From Aquibacillus rhizosphaerae (lineage in GTDB: Bacteria; Bacillota; Bacilli; Bacillales; Amphibacillaceae), in assembly GCF_030282825.1 (NCBI RefSeq), contig NZ_JASTZU010000053.1, positions 1-50,941 on the forward strand: DNA of 50,941 bases, given 5' to 3'. Both the position numbers and the translations under genes were made by a program. A model generated the notes under the pieces. It ran no database searches, had not been told where the DNA came from, and saw only the letters and a program-made list of their open reading frames with translations. Below, in pieces: positions 7,662 through 16,442 of this stretch. The first letter of the stretch is position 1. The number at the start of each line of letters is the position of its first letter.

Positions 7662-8804
7662 ATGGAAAAAGTAAAATTAGGAGTTATCGGATTAGGTCAA
7701 CAGGGTTTCACTTATGCGAACTTTATTAAAGAGGGAAGAGTTCCAAACATGGAATTGGGTGCAATTTGTGACACAGACACAGAAAAGAAAAAAGTTTCCG
7801 AAGAGAATTACCCAAATGTTCCATTTTTTGATGATTACAAAACAATGATTGATAGTGGAAAAGTGGATGCAATTGTTACATGTGTTCCACACTACTTGCA
7901 TCCTGAAATGGGCATAGAAGCACTATCAAAAAATATTCACGCACTTCTTGAAAAACCTGCAGGTGTCTATACGAAACAAGTAAAAGAAATTAATGATTTT
8001 GCAAAGACAAAGCCAGAACTTACGTATGCGATTATGTTTAATCAACGTACAAACGAATTGTACCGTAAAGTAAAAGAAATTATTGATAACGGCGAAATTG
8101 GTGCAATCAGACGTACCAACTGGATTATCACGACATGGTGGAGACCACAAGCATATTATGATCAAGGTTCATGGCGCGCAACGTGGGACGGTGAAGGTGG
8201 AGGAGTTCTGGTTAATCAAGCACCACACCAAATTGATCTAATGCAATGGATTTGTGGTATGCCTAAAAAAGTTTATACAAAAGCACAGTACGGTTATCAA
8301 CGCGATATCCCAGTAGAAGATGATGTAACAACTGTATTTGACTATGGTAATGGTGCAACTGGTGTTTTCATTACGTGTACGCATGATGTAATGGGTACGG
8401 ACCGATTTGAGATTTTAGGAGATAAAGGAAAAATAGTCGTTGATGATAGTAAAAAAGTTACTATTAAGCGTCTTCATAAATCTGAAAAAGAAATGAGCGA
8501 TTCCTTGTCTTGGCAAGAAACGATGAAATTATTTATGGGAGAAGGACCTGGTGCTATTTTTGAAGAAGAAGTATTGGATTTCGAAAGTGTATGGGGTGGA
8601 CAACATGCCAGTGTGCTTGAGAATTTTGCAGCGAACATTTTAGATGGTACAGAGCTTATTGCACCAGGTAGTGATGGCATTAATGGTGTGACATTAGCGA
8701 ATGCGATGCATTTATCCAGTTGGTTAGGAAAAGAAGTAGATTTACCATTAGATGAAGAATTGTATTTAGAAGAATTAAATAAATTAAGAGCTCAAGAAAA
8801 GTAA
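7662..8804 (+). CDS. Gfo/Idh/MocA family oxidoreductase
   Basis: 380 residues. The Rossmann loop is VIGLGQQGFTYA (GxGxxG). The catalytic EKP is at about 97-99 (LLEKPAGVY). The C-terminal domain carries the family's GGGVLVNQAPHQIDLMQ block, with the His/Asp pair that normally completes the active site. It is therefore predicted to oxidise or reduce a sugar-ring hydroxyl or keto group with NAD(P). The ATG at 7662 follows AAGGAG by about 8 bases. First structural gene after the AraC regulator, 27 bp before the next dehydrogenase. It is longer than its neighbour because of an extra segment near residues 275-310. Substrate unknown. Confidence 0.9.
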   Translation: MEKVKLGVIGLGQQGFTYANFIKEGRVPNMELGAICDTDTEKKKVSEENYPNVPFFDDYKTMIDSGKVDAIVTCVPHYLHPEMGIEALSKNIHALLEKPAGVYTKQVKEINDFAKTKPELTYAIMFNQRTNELYRKVKEIIDNGEIGAIRRTNWIITTWWRPQAYYDQGSWRATWDGEGGGVLVNQAPHQIDLMQWICGMPKKVYTKAQYGYQRDIPVEDDVTTVFDYGNGATGVFITCTHDVMGTDRFEILGDKGKIVVDDSKKVTIKRLHKSEKEMSDSLSWQETMKLFMGEGPGAIFEEEVLDFESVWGGQHASVLENFAANILDGTELIAPGSDGINGVTLANAMHLSSWLGKEVDLPLDEELYLEELNKLRAQEK

Positions 8805-8831
8805 TAAAAGACAATAGGTGGTGTCAAATAG

Positions 8832-9842
8832 ATGCTCCAAGTAGCGATAATAGGATTAGGTGATATTTCTACTATTCATATTGATGCAATTCAAAATAGC
8901 AGTATAGCAACATTAGTAGCTGCTTGTGATGTTGAAGAATCGTTAGGAAAAAAAGCAAAAAACGCAACTTTTTATATGGATTATAAAGAAATGATCGAAA
9001 AAGAAGACTTGGATTGTGTACATGTATGTTTGCCACACTATTTACATCGTGAAGTAACAGAGTATTGTGTAAAACATAATGTACATGTCTTTTTAGAAAA
9101 ACCTTTAGCTAGAATACCTGAAGAGGGCATATCAATTGTGGATGTGGAAAAGAAATTCCCACAATCAAAAATATGCGTGTGTCTGCAGAATCGCTTTAAT
9201 AAAACGGTTGAAAAGTTACTTGAAATTGTTGCTAGCGAAAAATATGGCAAGGTAAAAGGTGTTAAAGGCTTAGTTACTTGGTTTCGTCCAAAAGAATACT
9301 ACGATGTGAAACCGTGGCGTGGATCGATGAAGTACGCTGGTGGCGGCGTTATGATTAATCAATCTATTCATACATTAGATTTGATGCAATTAATTGGTGG
9401 GCGTGTGAAATCCATTCGTGGCTCGATTGATACTTTAGTTGATTATGGGTATGAGGTGGAGGATACTGCCACAGCCCATATCCAATTTGAAAATGGTGCG
9501 ACTGGATTGTTCTTTGCTACCGTTACGTATTCTTCCAATTCATCTATCGAGTTCCAAGTACTACTCGACAAAGCAAAACTAACCATTAAAGATAGTATTT
9601 TAACCATTTCAAGTGATACCGAAAAGAAGGTTTGTTTAGTAGAAGATGAAAAGCTACCTGGTTCTAAATTTTATTATGGAGCCAGCCATGCAAAGCTTAT
9701 CGGACAATTTTATCAAGCAATAATTAACGATACAGAGGACTATGTGCATGCGCAAGAAGCACAAACCTCATTAGAAATGATTGGTGCAATCAGACATTCT
9801 TCTGAAATAAAAAAAGAAATTCAAATGGAGGCTTACCAATGA
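8832..9842 (+). CDS. Gfo/Idh/MocA family oxidoreductase
   Basis: 336 residues. The nucleotide loop is IIGLGDISTIH and the catalytic motif EKP is at 89-91 (VFLEKPLA). The GGGVMINQSIHTLDLMQLIGG substrate block is close to that of the preceding gene (shared GGGV-INQ--H--DLMQ), so the two look like diverged paralogues handling related substrates. They may form a heteromer or perform successive steps. AGGTGGT lies 10 bases before the ATG. Its stop overlaps the start of the isomerase gene by 4 bp (ATGA), implying translational coupling. Confidence 0.9.
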   Translation: MLQVAIIGLGDISTIHIDAIQNSSIATLVAACDVEESLGKKAKNATFYMDYKEMIEKEDLDCVHVCLPHYLHREVTEYCVKHNVHVFLEKPLARIPEEGISIVDVEKKFPQSKICVCLQNRFNKTVEKLLEIVASEKYGKVKGVKGLVTWFRPKEYYDVKPWRGSMKYAGGGVMINQSIHTLDLMQLIGGRVKSIRGSIDTLVDYGYEVEDTATAHIQFENGATGLFFATVTYSSNSSIEFQVLLDKAKLTIKDSILTISSDTEKKVCLVEDEKLPGSKFYYGASHAKLIGQFYQAIINDTEDYVHAQEAQTSLEMIGAIRHSSEIKKEIQMEAYQ

Positions 9843-10699
9843 CAAAAGGGAAAATCGGCGTTCAAATGATGATGTTAAAAAAGAAAGTGGAAGAATTAGG
9901 TGCCTATGAAACCTTGAAACAATTACATGATTTAGGTTTTCACTCTGTAGAAGTATCTCAAATACCAATGACAGAAGAAAATGTAAGTGAGATGAAAAGA
10001 GCAAGCGATGATTTTAACATTGCAATAACCGCTACAACAGCTCCCCTAGAACCAATGACCCCAGGAGCAGAGGCAGAAACCTTACGAGATGATTACGAGA
10101 AAATTGTTGCAGATTGTAAAGCATTAGACTGTAATTACATTCGAATTGGGATGTTGCCATTTACGATAATGGGTGATAAGGATAAAATTATCGCTTTTAT
10201 CGATCGAGCTGAGGAGATGGCGAAACGATTAAAAGATGAAGGGATTTCGCTTTATTACCACACACATCACATCGAATTTCAACGTTACGATGGAAAATTC
10301 TTGTTAGATATGATGAAAGAAAATACATCTGTGTTGGGCTTTGAATTAGATGTTCACTGGATTCACCGCGCTGGTGTAGATCCAGTATCATTTATTAAGG
10401 AATACAAAAATCGTGTCTCACTAATACATCTAAAGGATTATCGAATCGGTGACTTAGATATCACAGATGATGATTTGAAGGATATGCAAAACTTCTTCTT
10501 TAAATTTACCAACCTGATTGAATTTGCTGAAGTTGGAGAAGGCAATCTTAATATTCCGGCAATTATGGAAGCGGGACTTGAAGCGGGTGCAGAACACTTC
10601 TTAATTGAACAAGATGATACCTATGGTCGTGATCCGTTTGATTGCTTAAGAGATTCAGCTGAAAACTTAAGAAAAATGGGGTACGCAGATTGGTTTTAA
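9839..10699 (+). CDS. Sugar phosphate isomerase/epimerase, IolE-like TIM barrel
   Basis: 286 residues of the AP-endonuclease-2-like TIM-barrel family, which includes inosose dehydratase IolE, xylose isomerase-like enzymes and keto-glycoside lyases. Metal-ligand segments are visible in order: YYHTHHIEFQ near residue 140, the LDVHWIHRAGVDP loop near 178, IHLKDYR near 200, and AEVGEGNLNIPAI near 226, with a final EQDDTYGRDP. It would isomerise, epimerise or dehydrate the keto-sugar made by the neighbouring dehydrogenases. It is translationally coupled to the upstream dehydrogenase by a 4-bp overlap. The exact reaction cannot be told from sequence. Confidence 0.88.
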   Translation: MTKGKIGVQMMMLKKKVEELGAYETLKQLHDLGFHSVEVSQIPMTEENVSEMKRASDDFNIAITATTAPLEPMTPGAEAETLRDDYEKIVADCKALDCNYIRIGMLPFTIMGDKDKIIAFIDRAEEMAKRLKDEGISLYYHTHHIEFQRYDGKFLLDMMKENTSVLGFELDVHWIHRAGVDPVSFIKEYKNRVSLIHLKDYRIGDLDITDDDLKDMQNFFFKFTNLIEFAEVGEGNLNIPAIMEAGLEAGAEHFLIEQDDTYGRDPFDCLRDSAENLRKMGYADWF

Positions 10700-10792
10700 A
10701 GTTAAACTGGAGTACTGCAAGATGGAAGTTCTAGCATACAATTGATAGAACATGGATTAGATTTCCGAATCGTATAAAGGGGTGTTTTAAAA

Positions 10793-11866
10793 GTGGGAAA
10801 AGCAGATGGAATGAATTATGCACCAAAAGGGAAACCAAACCCTGTCGTCGAGCCAAATGAATTTGTATTTGCTGCGGTGGCATTGGATCATGGTCACATT
10901 TTTGGTCAGTGTAATGGACTAGTGGAAGCTGGTGCCACACTCAAATGGGTTTATGATCCAGACCCAACTAAAGTGAAAGATTTACTAGAAAAATTTCCAG
11001 ACGCAAAAGAAGCTAATTCCTTAGAGCAGGTGTTAGAAGATTCGGAAGTTAAACTTATTGCAGCAGCGGCTGTTCCAAGTGAAAGAAGCAAACTAGGTAA
11101 CAAAGTACTCCGATCAGGCAAGGACTACTTCACGGATAAAACTCCATTCACGACTTTAGCTCAACTAGAGGAGACAAAAAAAGTAGTGCAGGAAACAGGG
11201 CGAAAATATATGGTTTACTTTAGTGAGAGATTGCATGTAGAAGGTGCAGTTTTTGCAGGTAATCTAATTAAAGAAGGGGCTATCGGTGACGTTATTCACG
11301 TAACTGGCTTTGGCCCACATCGTTTAAATGCACCAAGCCGTCCTAACTGGTTTTTTGAAAAAGATAAATATGGTGGAATTCTATGTGATATCGGTAGTCA
11401 TCAAATTGAGCAATTTTTATTTTATGCGGGATGCAAGGATGCAGAAGTGTTGCAGAGTAAGGTAGGTAATTACGGTAATCCAAGCACGCCTGAGTTAGAG
11501 GATTACGGAGATGCAACCTTAGTTGGCGATAACGGTGCAACTCAATTCTTCCGTGTTGACTGGTTTACTCCAGATGGTTTAAGCACATGGGGAGATGGAA
11601 GAACGTTTATTGTGGGTACAGAAGGAACAATCGAAATTAGAAAATATGTCGATATAGCTAGAGAAGAATCTGGAGACCATTTATACCTTGTTAATAAAGA
11701 GGGAGAAAAACACTATCGTTTAAGAGGTGAAGTTGGATTTCCGTTCTTTGGTGAACTAATCTTAGATTGTATCAACCGCACAGAAAAGGCAATGACGCAA
11801 GAACATGCATTTAAAGCTGCTGAGTTATGCATAATTGCTCAAGATAATGCTAGAAAAGTAAAATAA
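10793..11866 (+). CDS. Divergent Gfo/Idh/MocA family oxidoreductase
   Basis: 357 residues, GTG start with AAAGGGG about 9 bases upstream. The fold is recognisable (PDAKEANSLEQVL, then KYGGILCDIGSHQIEQFLFY), but both key motifs deviate. The nucleotide loop is ALDHGHIFGQ instead of GxGxxG, and the catalytic EKP is DKTP at 115-118 (FTDKTPFTTL), which keeps the lysine. A subgroup with LDHGHI loops exists among sugar-cluster members, so it is probably active on another step. It is 93 bp after the isomerase and ends at a strong terminator, so it is the last gene of the operon. A ~20-residue polar N-terminal extension precedes the first strand. Confidence 0.85.
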   Translation: MGKADGMNYAPKGKPNPVVEPNEFVFAAVALDHGHIFGQCNGLVEAGATLKWVYDPDPTKVKDLLEKFPDAKEANSLEQVLEDSEVKLIAAAAVPSERSKLGNKVLRSGKDYFTDKTPFTTLAQLEETKKVVQETGRKYMVYFSERLHVEGAVFAGNLIKEGAIGDVIHVTGFGPHRLNAPSRPNWFFEKDKYGGILCDIGSHQIEQFLFYAGCKDAEVLQSKVGNYGNPSTPELEDYGDATLVGDNGATQFFRVDWFTPDGLSTWGDGRTFIVGTEGTIEIRKYVDIAREESGDHLYLVNKEGEKHYRLRGEVGFPFFGELILDCINRTEKAMTQEHAFKAAELCIIAQDNARKVK

Positions 11867-11867
11867 A

Positions 11868-11905
11868 GAAAAGGTTGCCTGAGATAGGGCAACCTTTTCT
11901 TTTAG
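11868..11905 (+). terminator. Rho-independent terminator of the catabolic operon
   Basis: AAAAGGTTGCC ... GGCAACCTTTT stem with a TTTTCTTTT tail, directly after the last dehydrogenase. Confidence 0.85.
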
Positions 11906-12093
11906 GAAATATTGTTTCATTTTAAACGTTTAACTTCCAACTGATCTAAGATTGTGATGGAATTGTTTCTATGATGGAAGAATTTTTTGTGACTGGTATC
12001 CTAGAGTGGAAGGAACTGCCCAATTGGATGCAAGGAGTAGGGGTTACCTGACAATAAGCAAATTTAATATTTTATCTTTATAGAAGCAAATAA

Positions 12094-12135
12094 GAGAGGG
12101 TGTAGCGCTAGGTAATGAGCACTACACCCTCTCTG
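12094..12135. terminator. Strong 17-bp hairpin, possible terminator
   Basis: AGAGAGGGTGTAGCGCT and AGCACTACACCCTCTCT pair with one mismatch around an 8-base loop. It lies beyond the stop of the minus-strand DUF624 gene and has only weak T-runs. The interval 11906-12093 before it holds nothing I recognise. Confidence 0.45.
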
Positions 12136-12167
12136 TTACATATATAGGGAATATATTTAGTTATTTT

Positions 12168-12283
12168 AATCAATTTCATAATACCTATTTCAACGCCATC
12201 CATAACAATATGTAGTTGGATAAAAACATTTCCAAACTATATATCGTTATAGATGACTGTTTAAGGTAATTATGAAATTGATT
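12168..12283. mobile_element. 116-bp MITE-like element, copy 1
   Basis: Bounded by near-perfect terminal inverted repeats (AATCAATTTCATAATACC ... GGTAATTATGAAATTGATT). It is a direct repeat of 19880-19995, with only a handful of differences over 116 bp, and similarity extends about 20 bp further left. There is no coding capacity. It overlaps the end of the DUF624 gene and supplies its last codons and stop. Confidence 0.75.
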
Positions 12284-12923
12284 CATTTGTCACTTGATTC
12301 GATAATTGTAATTGTTTCTTCTCAATTTTTTGGTAAGCAAGAGTTGCTGAGGATAGGATTACTAATCCTAGTAAACTTGCACTAAAGAAAAATCCAATAC
12401 CAGGAATCCATGTTAGAGCATAATAAACGGCTGCAAATCCAAAAATCATAAAGAAACTTGGCAACGGATTAAAAAACATAATCAAAATCGAATTCTTTAT
12501 ATGCCTTCTAAGGGTTTGTTCAAAAGTTATAAAAGATGCAAGTAAATAACAAATGAATAATAGATACATATAACCGGTAATAATCATGGGATAAATTAAC
12601 CACTGGGCCTGGTTAATCGGGTTTTGATGCAAAAAATTAAGGTTAAAAACTATTAAGAACCCGATAATTCCAATGATTACTCCTATTTTGTTACTATTTT
12701 TAAATTCCTTCTTATAATAACTCCAGAAGGTTGAAAAGATGATAGGTTCTTTTTTTTGTATAAATTGTCTTAAAACAGAAAGTAAGGCAACACTTGATGG
12801 AAAAATACCAAAAACAACTCCTCCAAGCAAGGTGAATCCTATCCATAATATATTCAAATAAGCTAGCCGATATATCCAGTTACAAAAAGAAAATATCCCT
12901 CCGGAGAAAGTTCCAAGATGCAT
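12270..12923 (-). CDS. DUF624 (YesL-like) membrane protein
   Basis: 217 residues with about five hydrophobic segments, e.g. LNILWIGFTLLGGVVFGIF, IIGFLIVFNLNFL, MYLLFICYLLASFITF and FSASLLGLVILSSATLAYQ. The early ...NWIYRLAYLNILWI...GIFPSSVALLSVLR region is typical of DUF624/YesL. YesL-type genes accompany YesMN-type sensors and lactose/rhamnogalacturonan-type ABC permeases in Bacillus, as here, but their function is unknown. It is divergent from the ABC operon. The final residues ESIS and the stop come from the MITE, so the native C-terminus may have been altered. Confidence 0.85.
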   Translation of the reverse strand: MHLGTFSGGIFSFCNWIYRLAYLNILWIGFTLLGGVVFGIFPSSVALLSVLRQFIQKKEPIIFSTFWSYYKKEFKNSNKIGVIIGIIGFLIVFNLNFLHQNPINQAQWLIYPMIITGYMYLLFICYLLASFITFEQTLRRHIKNSILIMFFNPLPSFFMIFGFAAVYYALTWIPGIGFFFSASLLGLVILSSATLAYQKIEKKQLQLSNQVTNESIS

Positions 12924-13031
12924 ATGACCACTCCTTTATTTATGTTTCTTCTACTATATCATGCAACAGATATTTTTCGTCTTTTATATTTGTAATAGTA
13001 AAAATATTATCAATCAGGTAAAAGTAGTGCA

Positions 13032-13060
13032 TTGAAGAAAGCGCATTCAAATCCTATAAT
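13032..13060 (+). promoter_or_regulatory. Sigma-A promoter with embedded cre-like site
   Basis: TTGAAG (13032-13037), 17 bases, TATAAT (13055-13060), about 30 bp before the first permease gene. The spacer holds AGAAAGCGCATTCA (13036-13049), which fits 12 of 14 positions of the CcpA cre consensus. CcpA bound there would block RNA polymerase. Confidence 0.65.
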
Positions 13061-13090
13061 GAAGCTATATTAAAGATTTGAGGTGAGAAC

Positions 13091-14056
13091 ATGGAAGGTG
13101 AAGTAAAGGGTTCTAAACTTGAACAGGCAAATCAAGTCAAACTCAAGAAAAAGAAGAAGAAACGAAATGGAGATCCGTTTAGTGGTTGGCAAGAAAACTT
13201 ATCTGGGTATCTATTTATTGGACCGATGTTTTTAGGTACATCCATTTTAGTTCTCTTCCCAATCATCGCATCATTAGTATTAAGTTTTACCGATTGGAAT
13301 TTTGTATCCGGTTTCAAAAGTGCCAGTTTTGTCGGGATTGAAAATTTCAAAACGTTATTTGACAATGATATATTTCTAAAATCATTAAAAAATAACTTTT
13401 TAATTTTATTAGCAATTCCAGTAACATTAATGATTTCTCTATCAATTGCAGTAATTATTAATAAGTATATTTATTTTAAAGACCTTTTTAAAGTTATATT
13501 TTTTATGCCATTCATATCTAGTGTTGTAGCGGTGGCAGTTGTCTTTAGAGTTCTATTCCATCCTTCAGAAGGTCCTGTCAATCAGCTATTGATGTCGCTA
13601 GGTGTTAATGATCCTCCCGGTTGGATTTCGGATGTATCTTTTGCATTACCATCAGTGATGATAATTATGATCTGGACTGGTATTGGTTTTAACTTAATTA
13701 TTTATCTAGCTGGTCTTCAGAATATTCCTAAAGAATTATATGAAGCAGCACAAATTGATGGGGCATCTGCTTGGTATCAATTTACAAAAATCACAGTACC
13801 ACTTGTTTCACCAACAACTTTCTTATTAATGATAACCGGAATTATTTCTAGCTTTAAAATATTTGATTTGATTATTGTGTTAACTGACGGTGGCCCAGCA
13901 AATGCCACGATTACGCCGGTCGTTTATTTATACCAACAGGCATTCTTGGAGCTAAAAACTGGTTATGCATCATCTATTGCATTAGTTATGTTTATCATCA
14001 TTCTGATCATTACGTATCTTCAATTTGTTGGTCAGAAGAAATGGGTTAACTATTAA
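13091..14056 (+). CDS. Carbohydrate ABC transporter permease (LplB/YesP type)
   Basis: 321 residues. A lysine-rich cytoplasmic N-terminus (KKKKKKRNGDPF) precedes six transmembrane helices. The EAA loop that contacts the ATPase is LYEAAQIDGASAWYQFTKITVPLVSP, the signature of sugar-type (CUT1) inner-membrane permeases. It pairs with the second permease 20 bp downstream and the binding protein after that. GAGGTG before the ATG supports the start. No ATPase gene is present, so a shared MsmX-like ATPase encoded elsewhere must energise the system (established for several Bacillus CUT1 importers; inferred here). Confidence 0.92.
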   Translation: MEGEVKGSKLEQANQVKLKKKKKKRNGDPFSGWQENLSGYLFIGPMFLGTSILVLFPIIASLVLSFTDWNFVSGFKSASFVGIENFKTLFDNDIFLKSLKNNFLILLAIPVTLMISLSIAVIINKYIYFKDLFKVIFFMPFISSVVAVAVVFRVLFHPSEGPVNQLLMSLGVNDPPGWISDVSFALPSVMIIMIWTGIGFNLIIYLAGLQNIPKELYEAAQIDGASAWYQFTKITVPLVSPTTFLLMITGIISSFKIFDLIIVLTDGGPANATITPVVYLYQQAFLELKTGYASSIALVMFIIILIITYLQFVGQKKWVNY

Positions 14057-14076
14057 AGGGGGGAGGAGAAAGTCTT

Positions 14077-14910
14077 ATGAAAACAGACATAGATATTAGA
14101 AAAATAACCATGACTGTGGTTATGGCGATATTTGGAATACTGTTTTTGATGCCATTCATTTGGATGATTTCAGCGTCTTTAAAGATTGAAGAAGAAGTTT
14201 TAACCTTTCCAATTCAATGGATCCCTGAAACATGGAATGCAGTAGCTAACTATAAAGAAGTTTGGACAGGAGACATGCCATTTTTATTATTGTATTGGAA
14301 TTCCATCAAGGTCACGGTGCTAACGACGATAACTTCTGTATTAGTATCAGGACTTGCAGCTTATGGATTTGCAAAGATTAATTTTAAAGGAAGAGAATTA
14401 CTATTTATAGTTGTACTTGCTACATACATGATTCCACCGCAAACGTTACTCGTAACGCAATTCCTACTTTTTCGTTGGTTAGGACTCTATGATACACATA
14501 CTGGTCTTATATTACTAAATAGCTTTAGTGTATTTGGAACATTTATGCTAAGACAGTTTTATCTTGGTATCAGTAATGAAATCATTGAATCAGCGAGGAT
14601 GGATGGTGCGGGTCATTTCAGAATATTTTTTAACATCGCATTACCACTTGTTAGACCTGCAATTGCAACCTATGCAATTTTACGGTTTATCTGGACATGG
14701 AATGACTTCCAATATCCGTTGATCTTCTTAAGATCAGAAGCGCTTTATACCATTCAGTTAGGAGTGCAAAGCTTTGGAGATCAACATGGAAGTATATATA
14801 CGCTTATGATGGCAGCTTCTGTGTCAGCAATTGTACCATTATTAATTATTTTTATTATTGGTCAAAAGCATGTTATTGAAGGCATTCAACTTGGAGGCGT
14901 TAAAGGTTAA
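14077..14910 (+). CDS. Carbohydrate ABC transporter permease (LplC/YesQ type)
   Basis: 277 residues, six transmembrane helices. The EAA loop is IESARMDGAGHFRIFFNIALPLVRP, and the TWNDFQYPLIFL segment is typical of MalG-like second permeases. It forms the heterodimeric pore with the upstream permease. It has a strong GGGGGGAGGAG ribosome site and an 80-bp gap to the binding-protein gene. Substrate is likely a glycoside or oligosaccharide judging from the cluster. Confidence 0.92.
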   Translation: MKTDIDIRKITMTVVMAIFGILFLMPFIWMISASLKIEEEVLTFPIQWIPETWNAVANYKEVWTGDMPFLLLYWNSIKVTVLTTITSVLVSGLAAYGFAKINFKGRELLFIVVLATYMIPPQTLLVTQFLLFRWLGLYDTHTGLILLNSFSVFGTFMLRQFYLGISNEIIESARMDGAGHFRIFFNIALPLVRPAIATYAILRFIWTWNDFQYPLIFLRSEALYTIQLGVQSFGDQHGSIYTLMMAASVSAIVPLLIIFIIGQKHVIEGIQLGGVKG

Positions 14911-14990
14911 AAGTGGTTGTTCCATTACTTTTATACAAAGTGATGTGCGATATAAATAAAAGGAAATCAATAAAAAGGGAGGAAAAAGTA

Positions 14991-16331
14991 ATGAGGAAAA
15001 AATGGGGTTTGATGTGGTTAGTTGCAATAATGCTTACATTATTATTAGCTGCTTGTTCTGGCGATGAGGAGTCAAATACAGAAGGTGATGATTCAGATGA
15101 TACTCAAAATAATGAAGAAGATGGTGAACAAGTAACGCTTAAATTTGTTCATTGGCTTACTGAAGAGACTGCTAACTTTGAGCCGATTATGGAAATGTAT
15201 GAAGAAGAAACAGGTGTGAAAGTTGAAGCTATTCCACTAGTGGAAAGTATGAGTTCAGAGGATTATTATAAACAATTAGATTTGATGGCATCAGCTGGAG
15301 AAACCATTGATGTTATGATGTGGTCCAACGGTAATGATTTAGTAAAAAGAATTGACGCAGGTCTTGTAGCTCCGATAGATGAATTTGTCGAAGCTGAAGG
15401 AATTGACATCAATGAAGTATACAATAATTCATATTCTCCAGTAGACGGTAAAGATTATGGTCTACCAATGAAGAGTATTACAAATGCAGTTATGATCAAT
15501 AAAGCCCATTTAGATGAAGCAGGTCTTGAAATCCCTACCGAATGGACTTGGGATGAGTATCGTGAGTATGCAAAGGCAATGACAACAGATGATCATTATG
15601 GTTCTTATTTACACACATGGCATGATATGTTTTCTGCGTTAAAATTAATTAGTAAGGAAGAGAATACAGCGCTGGTAAATCCGGATGGTACGTCAAATGC
15701 AGATGACCCGTTGGTTAAAGAATCATTAGAATTTAGATATGCATTAGAACAAGAAGATAAATCTTCTGTTCCATATTCTGAAATTCTTTCGCAACAAATG
15801 GATTATCGTCAACAATTCTTCACGCAAGAAGCAAGTATGGTTCCAATTGGAACTTATATGGTTACAGAATGGGGACAATTTACGCCGGAATTTGAAATCG
15901 CATGGGCTCCTTGGCCAAAAAATGAAGAAGATGGAGTGAACTATGCTGATGTTAATGGGGATCTAATTAGTATTGGTGAAAGCTCCGAACATAAACAAGA
16001 GGCGTATGACTTTATACGTTGGATGACAACCAAAGGAATTTCAGAACAAGGTATTTGGTTGCCAGCTTGGAAGGAAGCTGACCTTGATACTGTATTAGAA
16101 AAACTTGTAAACAATACAGAAAAACCTGATGCGATGCATTTAGAATCATTGAAGAACGCAATTACATCGATTACACCAACAAGTAACGCTTCACTTCCAA
16201 GTTATATTACAGAAGTGGTTACAGATTTTAAAGCAGAAACCGAATTGTATCTTCTGGGTGAACAAGATATTGATACAACGGTTCAAAATGTTCAAGAGAA
16301 AACACAAAAAATTATAGATGCCAATCAATAA
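14991..16331 (+). CDS. Sugar ABC transporter substrate-binding lipoprotein
   Basis: 446 residues. The start at 14991 is preferred to one 78 bases upstream because GGGAGG sits just before it and it yields a proper lipoprotein signal: MRKKWGL..., a hydrophobic core and LLLAAC, with the lipidated cysteine at about residue 21. A polar acidic linker follows (SGDEESNTEGDDSDD), then a bacterial solute-binding protein 1 fold (VTLKFVHWLTEE..., INKAHLDEAGLEIPTEWTWDEY, a late YDFIRWMTT). It is anchored outside the membrane and delivers the sugar to the two permeases. Its level is probably the readout of the YesMN-like regulators. Confidence 0.92.
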   Translation: MRKKWGLMWLVAIMLTLLLAACSGDEESNTEGDDSDDTQNNEEDGEQVTLKFVHWLTEETANFEPIMEMYEEETGVKVEAIPLVESMSSEDYYKQLDLMASAGETIDVMMWSNGNDLVKRIDAGLVAPIDEFVEAEGIDINEVYNNSYSPVDGKDYGLPMKSITNAVMINKAHLDEAGLEIPTEWTWDEYREYAKAMTTDDHYGSYLHTWHDMFSALKLISKEENTALVNPDGTSNADDPLVKESLEFRYALEQEDKSSVPYSEILSQQMDYRQQFFTQEASMVPIGTYMVTEWGQFTPEFEIAWAPWPKNEEDGVNYADVNGDLISIGESSEHKQEAYDFIRWMTTKGISEQGIWLPAWKEADLDTVLEKLVNNTEKPDAMHLESLKNAITSITPTSNASLPSYITEVVTDFKAETELYLLGEQDIDTTVQNVQEKTQKIIDANQ

Positions 16332-16362
16332 TTCATCTAAATTTTTTGGTAATAGGTGATAC

Positions 16363-16394
16363 AATCAAGAGGGGAATGTTTTCTCTCTTGATTT
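16363..16394 (+). terminator. Intercistronic hairpin after the binding protein
   Basis: AATCAAGAGGGG ... CTCTCTTGATTTT pairs into a stem followed by a short T-rich tail. It probably attenuates transcription between the transporter genes and the sensor kinase, keeping the kinase at a lower level. Confidence 0.6.
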
Positions 16395-16442
16395 TCCTAT
16401 TTTCTAATATAAGAGGGGTAATAGAGGTAGTGAGGTGCAGTG

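Noticed and set aside
13091-16331. Missing ATPase as evidence of a broken transporter
   Set aside because: CUT1 importers of this type in Bacillus share an MsmX-like ATPase encoded elsewhere, so its absence is normal.
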